Source of the DNA: Paenibacillus oleatilyticus
GTDB lineage: Bacteria > Bacillota > Bacilli > Paenibacillales > NBRC-103111
Length of the DNA stretch: 64,000 nucleotides
Reading direction: 5' to 3'
NCBI RefSeq assembly: GCF_018998565.1
Contig: NZ_JAHNZO010000031.1
Coordinates: 35,276-99,275 of the forward strand
The notes under the pieces were generated by a model that was not told the DNA's origin, did no database searches, and saw nothing but the letters and a program-made list of their open reading frames with translations. Below, one piece after another: positions 27,489 to 34,801 of the stretch (position 1 is its first letter; each line of letters starts with the position of its first letter). A program made the position numbers and the translations under genes.

Positions 27489-29303
27489 ATGGATATCCAA
27501 GCCAGACAAAAGAAAATAAGAAATTTTTGTATCATCGCTCATATCGACCACGGGAAATCGACGCTTGCAGACCGCATCCTCGAATACACCGGCGCACTTT
27601 CGTCGCGTGAAATGCAGGAGCAGGTGCTTGACCAGATGGATCTGGAGCGCGAGCGGGGCATCACGATTAAGCTGCAGGCGGTTCGCCTTAGCTACCGGGC
27701 CGACGACGGTGAAGATTATATATTGAATTTGATCGATACCCCGGGACACGTCGACTTTACGTACGAGGTTTCCCGCAGTCTCGCCGCCTGTGAAGGCGCG
27801 CTGCTCGTCGTGGACGCGGCGCAGGGGATTGAAGCGCAGACGCTTGCCAACGTTTACTTGGCGTTGGACAACAATCTGGAAATTTTGCCGGTCATCAACA
27901 AAATCGACCTCCCCAGCGCCGAGCCGGAACGGGTGAAGCAGGAAGTCGAGGACGTGATCGGGCTTGACGCCAGCGATGCGGTGCTGGCTTCCGCCAAGGC
28001 CGGCATCGGAATCAAGGAGATTCTCGAGCAGGTCGTACAGAAGGTCCCTGCACCGACAGGGAATCCGGACAACCCACTCAAGGCGCTCATTTTCGACTCG
28101 CACTACGATCCGTATAAGGGCGTTATCGTGTACGTCCGCGTCATCGACGGCTCAATCAAAGCGGGCTCGAAAATCAAATTCATGGCGACGGACAAAACGT
28201 TCGAGGTCATCGAGGTCGGTGCGTTCAAGCCGCGCATGGGCTCGGTTCCTTCGCTGGAGGTCGGCGATGTCGGCTTCATCGTCGCCGGGATCAAGAACGT
28301 CGGCGACACCCGGGTCGGGGATACGGTAACGGACGCCAAAAATCCGACGCTCGAGCCGCTGCCGGGCTACCGCAAAATCAACCCGATGGTATTCTGCGGA
28401 CTGTATCCGATCGAAACGAGCGATTACAACGATCTGCGCGAAGCGCTGGAGAAGCTGCAGTTGAACGACGCGTCGCTCAGCTTCGAGCCGGAGACGTCCA
28501 CGGCGCTCGGCTTCGGCTTCCGCTGCGGATTTTTGGGATTGCTTCACATGGAGATCATCCAGGAGCGGATCGAGCGCGAATTTAACATTCCGCTCATTAC
28601 GACCGCACCGAGCGTGGTGTTCCGCGTGACGCAGACGAACGGTACCGTGCTGAATATCGAGAACCCGTCGCTGTTCCCGGAGCCGGGCAAAATCGACTTC
28701 GTCGAAGAGCCTTACGTCAAGGCGTCCGTCATCGTCCCGAACGATTATGTCGGCGCCATCATGGAGCTGTGCCAATCGAAGCGCGGCGAATATATCAATA
28801 TGGAATATCTCGACACGACTCGTGTAACGCTCACTTACGATATTCCGCTGTCGGAGATCGTCTACGACTTCTTCGATCAATTGAAATCGAGCACCAAAGG
28901 CTACGCTTCGTTCGATTACGAACTGTCGGGCTACAAGCGTTCCAATCTGGTGAAAATGGACATTCTGCTAAACGGGGAGCAGGTGGACGCGCTCTCGTTC
29001 ATCGTACACCGCGACCGGGCATTCCACCGCGGCCGCATCATTTGCGAGAAGCTCAAGGAGCTCATTCCGCGCCAAATGTTCGAGGTGCCGGTACAGGCGG
29101 CGATCGGCCAGAAGGTCATCGCGCGCGAGACGGTGAAGGCGATGCGCAAGAACGTCCTTGCCAAGTGCTACGGCGGCGACATTTCGCGGAAGAGGAAGCT
29201 GCTCGAGAAGCAGAAGGAAGGCAAAAAGCGCATGAAGCAGGTCGGCAGCGTGGAAGTGCCGCAGGAAGCGTTTATGGCCGTATTGAAGATCGACGATAAC
29301 TAA
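27489..29303 (+). CDS. lepA: Elongation factor 4 (LepA)
   Basis: LepA is a ribosome-associated GTPase that back-translocates stalled ribosomes or aids 30S maturation. The 604-residue protein is standard: P-loop AHIDHGKS at 17-24, DTPGHVDF, NKIDLP, the EF-G-like domains, and the LepA-specific C-terminal end (KAMRKNVLAKCYGGDISRKR). ATG 27489 is chosen by alignment to the family start; GTG 27471 would add six residues and overlaps the likely GAGGG ribosome site. Confidence 0.97.
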   Translation: MDIQARQKKIRNFCIIAHIDHGKSTLADRILEYTGALSSREMQEQVLDQMDLERERGITIKLQAVRLSYRADDGEDYILNLIDTPGHVDFTYEVSRSLAACEGALLVVDAAQGIEAQTLANVYLALDNNLEILPVINKIDLPSAEPERVKQEVEDVIGLDASDAVLASAKAGIGIKEILEQVVQKVPAPTGNPDNPLKALIFDSHYDPYKGVIVYVRVIDGSIKAGSKIKFMATDKTFEVIEVGAFKPRMGSVPSLEVGDVGFIVAGIKNVGDTRVGDTVTDAKNPTLEPLPGYRKINPMVFCGLYPIETSDYNDLREALEKLQLNDASLSFEPETSTALGFGFRCGFLGLLHMEIIQERIEREFNIPLITTAPSVVFRVTQTNGTVLNIENPSLFPEPGKIDFVEEPYVKASVIVPNDYVGAIMELCQSKRGEYINMEYLDTTRVTLTYDIPLSEIVYDFFDQLKSSTKGYASFDYELSGYKRSNLVKMDILLNGEQVDALSFIVHRDRAFHRGRIICEKLKELIPRQMFEVPVQAAIGQKVIARETVKAMRKNVLAKCYGGDISRKRKLLEKQKEGKKRMKQVGSVEVPQEAFMAVLKIDDN

Positions 29304-29306
29304 GAA

Positions 29307-29347
29307 AAAAGCAGGCAGGTGCTTCGGAGTTCCGGACGCCTGCTTTT
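29307..29347 (+). terminator. lepA terminator
   Basis: AAAAGCAGGC (29307-29316) and GCCTGCTTTT (29338-29347) form a perfect 10-bp stem with an A-run before and T-run after, four bases after the stop codon. Confidence 0.85.
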
Positions 29348-29366
29348 GCCATTAGGGGGAACCTAA

Positions 29367-30545
29367 ATGCTGCAGCGAACCCAGACACCCCAAGCGGTGT
29401 ATATTCATATCCCTTTTTGCACGAACAAATGCCACTACTGCGATTTCAACTCCTACGTGCTGAAAGGCCAGCCCGTCTTGGATTACTTGGACGCGCTCGA
29501 GCGCGAGATGGAGCGGACGGTACAGGCGGTCCCGCCGGGGGAGATCGAGACGATCTTCGTCGGGGGCGGCACGCCGACGGTGTTGACGCCGGAGCAGATG
29601 GAAGTATTTTTACGCCGCGTCCGCGCTTATTTCCCGGCCTGGTCGCCGCAGTTGGAATTTACGATGGAGGCGAATCCGGGCACAACCGACCCGGAGAAGC
29701 TGCAAGCGATGAAAGAAGGAGGCGTCAACCGGATCAGCTTCGGGGTGCAATCGTTCGACAACGGGCTGCTTGAAGGTATCGGGCGCATCCACAATACCGA
29801 CGACGTATACCGGAGCTTGGAGAACGCGCGGAAGGCCGGGTTTACGAACCTGTCCATCGACCTGATGTTCGGCCTGCCGAAGCAGACCAAGGCGGTAATG
29901 GAAGCGACGCTGAAGGAAGCGCTCGCGCTGGACTTGCCTCATTACTCGATCTACAGCTTGAAGGTGGAAGAGAATACGCTGTTCCACGCGCTTTATGAGC
30001 GCGGACAGCTGCCGCTGCCCGAAGAGGATGAGGAAATCGGCATGTTTCTGCTGATTATGGAGCGGTTGCGTTCGGCCGGCTACGGCCAGTATGAAATAAG
30101 CAACTTCGCCAAACCCGGGTACGAGAGTCGGCATAACGCGATGTACTGGCGCAATCAGAGCTATTACGGCCTTGGCGCCGGGGCTCATGGCTACGTTCAC
30201 GGTCAGCGGCATGTGAATATTAAAGGCGTCCAGCCTTATATCGACGCGACGCGAAGCGGGCTGCCGCTGCTGGACAAGAGCGCGGTGGAAGTTCATGAAG
30301 CGATGGAAGATTTCATGATGGTCGGGCTGCGGATGCTCGGCGGCGTGCGTAAGGCGGATTTTAACGGGCAGTTCGGCATGGAGCTGGACGACGTGTTCGG
30401 ACATGTGCTCCGGCGGCAATGCAGCCTCGGACTGTTGGAGGCGAGCGCCGGGGGGTACAAGCTGACGGAGCGGGGCGTGCTGCTCGGAAACGAAGTGTTC
30501 GGCGAATTTTTGGGAGCCGTAAAAAATACGTCAAAAATAGGTTGA
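29367..30545 (+). CDS. hemW: Radical SAM heme chaperone HemW
   Basis: The 392-residue protein carries the radical SAM cluster motif CxxxCxxC as Cys18-Cys22-Cys25 (CTNKCHYC), the SAM-binding GGGTPT, and the HemN/HemW signature HNAMYWRNQSYYGLGAGAHG. HemW proteins lack coproporphyrinogen oxidase activity and deliver heme to respiratory enzymes; they are often misnamed HemN. AGGGGGAA precedes the ATG. Its place after lepA matches B. subtilis. Confidence 0.93.
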   Translation: MLQRTQTPQAVYIHIPFCTNKCHYCDFNSYVLKGQPVLDYLDALEREMERTVQAVPPGEIETIFVGGGTPTVLTPEQMEVFLRRVRAYFPAWSPQLEFTMEANPGTTDPEKLQAMKEGGVNRISFGVQSFDNGLLEGIGRIHNTDDVYRSLENARKAGFTNLSIDLMFGLPKQTKAVMEATLKEALALDLPHYSIYSLKVEENTLFHALYERGQLPLPEEDEEIGMFLLIMERLRSAGYGQYEISNFAKPGYESRHNAMYWRNQSYYGLGAGAHGYVHGQRHVNIKGVQPYIDATRSGLPLLDKSAVEVHEAMEDFMMVGLRMLGGVRKADFNGQFGMELDDVFGHVLRRQCSLGLLEASAGGYKLTERGVLLGNEVFGEFLGAVKNTSKIG

Positions 30546-30623
30546 TCCTTTATACGTCTTGTTGTATATTTATTCATATCATTTTCTACATGAGATACTA
30601 CTAGGCGATGGGTGGGAACCGCT

Positions 30624-31091
30624 ATGACGACGACGTTGACCTGCAGACAAGCGACTGCGCAGGACATTGACACATTATACGACATTATTCAAGGCTATGC
30701 TGAAAAAGGAATTATGCTTCCGCGTACCAAGGAGACGCTGTCTGTGCAGCTCGATACGTTCGTCGTAGCGGAGATCGACGGCCAGCTTGTAGGCTGTGGT
30801 TCGCTCACAAGGCTCGGGCAGGATCTGGTCGAGATCCGGTCGCTCGGCGTTTCGGACGGATACAAAGGTCAAGGCATCGGCAAGGCGCTCGTTGGCTCGC
30901 TGCTGCACGAAGCGAAGCAGCAGGGCATCCCGAAAGTCATGGCGCTGACCTACGAGGTGGCTTTCTTCGAAAGAAACGGCTTTACCGTTGTCGAGAAGGA
31001 GATCTTCCCCGAGAAGGTATGGCGCGACTGCATCCACTGCAAAAAGCAGCATTGCTGCGACGAAATCGCCGTCCTGAAACGGCTCGACTGA
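30624..31091 (+). CDS. GNAT N-acetyltransferase with C-terminal Cys cluster
   Basis: This 155-residue protein has a GNAT fold with the acetyl-CoA loop YKGQGIGKA at residues 80-88 and resembles the acetyltransferase part of N-acetylglutamate synthases (MLPRTKETL, VEIRSLGV). The C-terminus has four cysteines, Cys136, Cys139, Cys144 and Cys145 (DCIHCKKQHCCDE), suggesting a bound metal or a redox switch. The ATG at 30624 follows GGTGGGA; GTG 30612 is upstream but overlaps that site. It separates hemW from hrcA. The substrate is uncertain. Confidence 0.82.
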   Translation: MTTTLTCRQATAQDIDTLYDIIQGYAEKGIMLPRTKETLSVQLDTFVVAEIDGQLVGCGSLTRLGQDLVEIRSLGVSDGYKGQGIGKALVGSLLHEAKQQGIPKVMALTYEVAFFERNGFTVVEKEIFPEKVWRDCIHCKKQHCCDEIAVLKRLD

Positions 31092-31092
31092 C

Positions 31093-31121
31093 TTGACACA
31101 GACCCTATGGGTCTGTTATTT
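31093..31121 (+). promoter_or_regulatory. SigA promoter of the hrcA-dnaK operon
   Basis: TTGACA (31093-31098) is a perfect -35 box. The best -10 is TTATTT (31116-31121) at 17 bases, or TATTTT one base later. CIRCE begins about ten bases downstream, covering the start point, the usual arrangement for HrcA repression. Confidence 0.7.
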
Positions 31122-31123
31122 TT
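31098..31123 (+). terminator. GNAT gene terminator overlapping the hrcA promoter
   Basis: ACAGACCC-TAT-GGGTCTGT (31098-31116) is a perfect 8-bp hairpin followed by TATTTTT. It lies six bases after the GNAT stop and shares sequence with the hrcA promoter. Confidence 0.82.
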
Positions 31124-31131
31124 GTATTAGC

Positions 31132-31158
31132 TTAGCACTCACTAACGCGGAGTGCTAA
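31132..31158. promoter_or_regulatory. CIRCE operator (HrcA binding site)
   Basis: TTAGCACTC-N9-GAGTGCTAA is identical to the consensus CIRCE element. HrcA, kept active by GroEL in other Firmicutes, binds it to repress the operon; heat relieves this. This is the only CIRCE copy I found in the window. Confidence 0.97.
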
Positions 31159-31260
31159 CGAAAGCGCGGTTTAGATGTTTGAAAAACAAGGCGAGCAAGG
31201 CATGCCTTGGTTTCGATTTTTAATATAGTTGTTTTTCGGCTGATATGTTTTTGACGGAGG

Positions 31261-31409
31261 AAAGAACTGCAGTCGGGGCTTATGCTTCCGAAGTCGTTTT
31301 CCTAAAGGAAAACGCTCGGTTTACGTGCCGCCTTTGAATTCAGGTTCTTACCGACAGGTAAGTTCAATTGGAACCCGAGTTCAACAGAGGCCGGAGGCTG
31401 CAGTTCTTT
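31261..31409. repeat. 149-bp palindromic element in the hrcA leader
   Basis: AAAGAACTGCAG (31261-31272) and CTGCAGTTCTTT (31398-31409) are perfect 12-bp inverted ends. Inside are CGTTTTCCTAAAGGAAAACG (31295-31314) and a second arm around CTTACC-GACA-GGTAAG, extended by partly matched GCCGCCTTTGAATTC/GAGTTCAACAGAGGC. The result is a closed, two-armed RNA or DNA fold. It lies between CIRCE and the hrcA start in an untranslated leader of about 330 bases. It could be a non-autonomous mobile repeat or a structured leader RNA. The rest of 31159-31458 shows no gene. Confidence 0.7.
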
Positions 31410-31458
31410 CACGCAGTCAACCCTCCATTCAGGCGAAAAAAAGTAAGGGGGACATGGT

Positions 31459-32490
31459 GTGCTAACCGAACGTCAACGTCATATTTTAAGCGCCATAGTC
31501 GATGATTACATCCGTTCTGCAGAGCCGGTCGGCTCCCGCAGCATATCCAAGCGCGGCAACGTGGGATTCAGCCCCGCCACCATCCGCAACGAAATGTCCG
31601 ACCTGGAGGAGATGGGCTTTCTGGAGCAGCCGCACACGTCGGCCGGCCGGATTCCTTCCCACAAGGGCTACCGATATTATGTCGATCATCTGATGCATTA
31701 TAACCAGCTTCCTGTTCAGGATGTCGACATGCTCAAGCAGTTTTTTGCCGAAAAAATGCAGGAGATGGAACGTACCATCCAGCATGTGGCGCAAATTTTG
31801 TCCCAGCTGACGAATTATACGTCCATCGTCATGGGACCGGAGATGCTGGGCACGACGATGAAGCACTTGCAGATCGTTCCGCTTAACGAGCGGACGGCTG
31901 TCGCGATCATCGTGACCAACACCGGACAGGTGGAGAACAAGACTGTCACGATTCCCGAAGGCGTTCCGATGTCGGAGATCGAGAAGTTCGTCAACGTGCT
32001 CAATGCCCGGCTCAAAAACGTGCCGCTGCTTCATTTCAAGTCGAAGCTGTACACGGAGATCGCCTCGGAGCTGAGCAGCTACGTCTCCGGTTACGAAGAG
32101 CTGCTGCTCATGCTGGATCATGTGATGGACCGCGGAGAGGAAGAACGGATATTCCTTGGCGGCACGACGAACATGCTGACGCAGCCCGAGTTCAAGGATG
32201 TCGATAAGGTGAAAAGCATCCTGGACCTACTCGCCGAAGGACCGAAGCTGGTGCAGCTGTTTGACGGAACCGGCGAAACGGACGGGATACAGGTGCGGAT
32301 CGGCAGCGAGAACAAGCTGGAAGCCGTGAACGATTGCAGTCTGATCACCGCTTCGTATTCGCTGGACGGGCAGCTGCTCGGGACGATCGGCATCCTCGGA
32401 CCGACACGGATGGATTACGGTAAAGTCATCAAGCTGCTTGATCATTTGACGAAAGATTTGAATCAGCTGATGGGGCGTTGGTACAAATGA
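31459..32490 (+). CDS. hrcA: Heat-inducible repressor HrcA
   Basis: HrcA represses heat-shock operons through CIRCE. The 343-residue protein has the family N-terminal winged helix (MLTERQRHILSAIVDDYIRSAEPVGS, ATIRNEM, LEQPHTSAGRIPS) and the C-terminal GAF-like region ending ITASYSLDGQLLGTIGILGPTRMDY. The start is GTG at 31459, after AAGGGGG at 31445-31451. Its stop overlaps the ATG of the next gene (ATGA). Confidence 0.96.
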   Translation: MLTERQRHILSAIVDDYIRSAEPVGSRSISKRGNVGFSPATIRNEMSDLEEMGFLEQPHTSAGRIPSHKGYRYYVDHLMHYNQLPVQDVDMLKQFFAEKMQEMERTIQHVAQILSQLTNYTSIVMGPEMLGTTMKHLQIVPLNERTAVAIIVTNTGQVENKTVTIPEGVPMSEIEKFVNVLNARLKNVPLLHFKSKLYTEIASELSSYVSGYEELLLMLDHVMDRGEEERIFLGGTTNMLTQPEFKDVDKVKSILDLLAEGPKLVQLFDGTGETDGIQVRIGSENKLEAVNDCSLITASYSLDGQLLGTIGILGPTRMDYGKVIKLLDHLTKDLNQLMGRWYK

Positions 32491-34025
32491 GCCAAATCAA
32501 GCCGACAGGCCAGGAAGGCGAAGAGGCGTTTGCAACGCTGCGGAACAACGCGAATGCGATCCGCGCCATTTGCTCGGCGGTGGAAGGGACTCTCGGACCG
32601 AAAGGGCTCGATACGATGCTGGTCGGGACGCAGGGGGAAGTCGTCATTACGAATGACGGCGTGACCATTTTGGAGAAGATGGACGTCACCCATCCCGCCG
32701 CAAGACTGCTCATTCAAGTCGCCCGTTCCCAGCAGCATCAGGTCGGGGACGGTACGACGACGGCCACCGTGCTGGCGGGCGCATTGGTCGCCGAAGGCGT
32801 GGCCCAGGTCACGCGGGGCGTACCGGTGGCGAAGGTCGTCCGCGGGGTGCAGGACGGCGTGGCCGCGGCGCTGGAGTCGCTGGCCCGCCGGGCGCGCCCG
32901 CTGGAAGGAATGAGCGATCCGCTGCTGTACCGGATCGCGTACATTGCGGGGCGGGAGCATGCCGACCTCGCCAAGCTGATCGTCGAAGGGGCGAAGCGTC
33001 TGGGGCCGGCGAAGCTGCGGGAGCCGCATTTCCGCTTTTCCGACGTCGTGATGTCGCACGGAAAAGCGGCGAATGAAGTGTGGCCGGGCCTGTTGATTAA
33101 CAAAAAGCCGGCCAATGCGCAGCTTGATTTTCCGCCGGATACGGCGCAGGTGCTGCTGTTCCAGGATGCGTTCGAGCCGGAGACGGTCGATGAGGAAGCG
33201 CTCATGACCGATGCGGGCTTCCACAAGCAGACGCAGCTGCGGGAGCAGTTCCGCGCCCTCTTGGAGAAGCTCGTCGAGCTGCGCGTCGGCTTCGTGGCCT
33301 CCGAGCGGGGCGTCGATCCCGAGGCGGAGCAGTTCTGCACCGACCATGGGATCATGGTGCTGCAGCGCCTGCCGCGTGCGGAGCTGCGCCGCATCGCCGA
33401 ATACACCGGCGCGCGGCCGATCCGCCGCAGCGGACTGCGCAAGCCCGCCTCGGAGCTGGCGGGCTATCTCGGGTTCGCCGGGCACGTCGCTTACGACGAG
33501 CGGCTGGAAAGCGTGCGGATGGCCGAAGGCAAAGGCCGCACGCAAGTATCCATCGTCGTGGGCGCCAGCACGAGCGAGGTCGTCGGCGAGCGGCTGCGCA
33601 TCGCCCGCGACGCGGCTTCAAGCGTGCAGGCCGCGCTGCGCGGCGGCTGCCTGCCCGGAGGCGGGGCGGCCGAGATGGCCGTCGCCCACGAGCTCGACCG
33701 GCACCGCGAGACGGTGCAGGGCATGGAAGGCTTCGGCGTTGCTGCCGTCGCTCAGGCGCTGCGCAAGCCGCTGGCCCAAATCGTCGTGAACGCGGGCTAT
33801 AACCCTCTCGAGAAGGTCGAAGAGGTGAAGGCGGCGCAGATCGCTTCCGGCAACGATGCGCTCGGCATCGACTGCGATACCGGAAGCGTCGCGGATATGA
33901 TGGCCGCCGGCGTCGTCGACCCGGCGGAGGTGAAGCTGCATGCGCTGCAGGCTGCCGGCGAGGTAGCGTGCGCGGTGCTTCGCATCCACACGGTCATTAA
34001 GATGCGCCCACGCACGGAAGAGTAG
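32487..34025 (+). CDS. Archaeal-type (group III) chaperonin, TCP-1/cpn60 family
   Basis: This 512-residue protein resembles thermosome/CCT chaperonins, not GroEL. Visible group II motifs are GPKG (37-40), NDG (56-58), GDGTTT (87-92), the apical segment GVDPEAEQFCTDHGIMVLQR, ARDA with the probable ATPase Asp375, GGG (391-393), NAGYNPLEKVEE and GSVADMMAAGVVDP. The apical region is full length, so the built-in lid is probably present and no GroES needed. Such group III chaperonins are known from a few bacteria, e.g. Carboxydothermus, near dnaK. It overlaps hrcA by four bases, so it should share CIRCE control and be translationally coupled. The coding sequence is visibly GC-richer than dnaK. Confidence 0.93.
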   Translation: MSQIKPTGQEGEEAFATLRNNANAIRAICSAVEGTLGPKGLDTMLVGTQGEVVITNDGVTILEKMDVTHPAARLLIQVARSQQHQVGDGTTTATVLAGALVAEGVAQVTRGVPVAKVVRGVQDGVAAALESLARRARPLEGMSDPLLYRIAYIAGREHADLAKLIVEGAKRLGPAKLREPHFRFSDVVMSHGKAANEVWPGLLINKKPANAQLDFPPDTAQVLLFQDAFEPETVDEEALMTDAGFHKQTQLREQFRALLEKLVELRVGFVASERGVDPEAEQFCTDHGIMVLQRLPRAELRRIAEYTGARPIRRSGLRKPASELAGYLGFAGHVAYDERLESVRMAEGKGRTQVSIVVGASTSEVVGERLRIARDAASSVQAALRGGCLPGGGAAEMAVAHELDRHRETVQGMEGFGVAAVAQALRKPLAQIVVNAGYNPLEKVEEVKAAQIASGNDALGIDCDTGSVADMMAAGVVDPAEVKLHALQAAGEVACAVLRIHTVIKMRPRTEE

Positions 34026-34123
34026 GGCTCAAGCATGCCGGGCGTTTCCCGGCCGCAAGGGATGGTTACAATAAGTAGAGATAGAGAGGCCGCAGGGCCG
34101 ATTCGGTTAAGGAGGTGACACAA

Positions 34124-34732
34124 TTGAACGCGGAACAAAAAGAGCAAGCAAACGGACGCCCGGAGACGGACGTCGAAACCAACGAGCAAGAAGCCGGAGC
34201 TACATATGACGCCGGAGCATCGGCCGAAGGCGCTGCCGACACGGAACAGGCAACCGGCCAATCGGAGGCTCGGGAGGCAGTCAATCCGGAAGTGGAAGAA
34301 CTCAAAAAACAAGCGGAGGAAAATCACCAGCGTTTTTTGAGGGCGCAGGCCGATTTTGACAACTTCAGACGCCGCACGCAAAAGGAAAAAGAAGAATTTG
34401 CTAAATACGCTTCGTTCAAGCTGATTGAGCAGCTGCTTCCGGTGGTCGACAACTTCGACCGGGCGCTTGCCGCCAGCAAGGGCAGCAGCGATTACGAAGC
34501 CTTGGCGAAAGGGATCGATATGATTTTCCGCCAGCTGGAGCAAGTACTGACGAGTGAAGGCTTGCAAAAGATGGAAGCGGTCGGTCAACCTTTCAATCCC
34601 GAGCACCATCAAGCCATCATGCAGGTGGAATCCGATGAGTACGAGGAAGGCATCGTCGTGGAAGAAGTGCAAGCGGGCTACCTGCTGAAAGATAAAGTCA
34701 TCCGACCAGCCATGGTCAAAGTGAGCTCATAA
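34124..34732 (+). CDS. grpE: Nucleotide exchange factor GrpE
   Basis: GrpE releases ADP from DnaK. The 202-residue protein has a charged, disordered N-terminus (1-60), a long coiled coil (VEELKKQAEENHQRFLRAQADFDNFRRR) and the beta-wing end (GYLLKDKVIRPAMVKVSS). The start is TTG at 34124, five to eight bases after AAGGAGGTGA at 34109-34118; an in-frame GTG at 34115 lies inside that site. A gap of 98 bases separates it from the chaperonin gene. Confidence 0.95.
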   Translation: MNAEQKEQANGRPETDVETNEQEAGATYDAGASAEGAADTEQATGQSEAREAVNPEVEELKKQAEENHQRFLRAQADFDNFRRRTQKEKEEFAKYASFKLIEQLLPVVDNFDRALAASKGSSDYEALAKGIDMIFRQLEQVLTSEGLQKMEAVGQPFNPEHHQAIMQVESDEYEEGIVVEEVQAGYLLKDKVIRPAMVKVSS

Positions 34733-34801
34733 AGCATAAATTATGAACGCGATTAGCGTATACCCATACAATGCACAGCGAAATTAAGGAGGCTAACCCT
34801 C

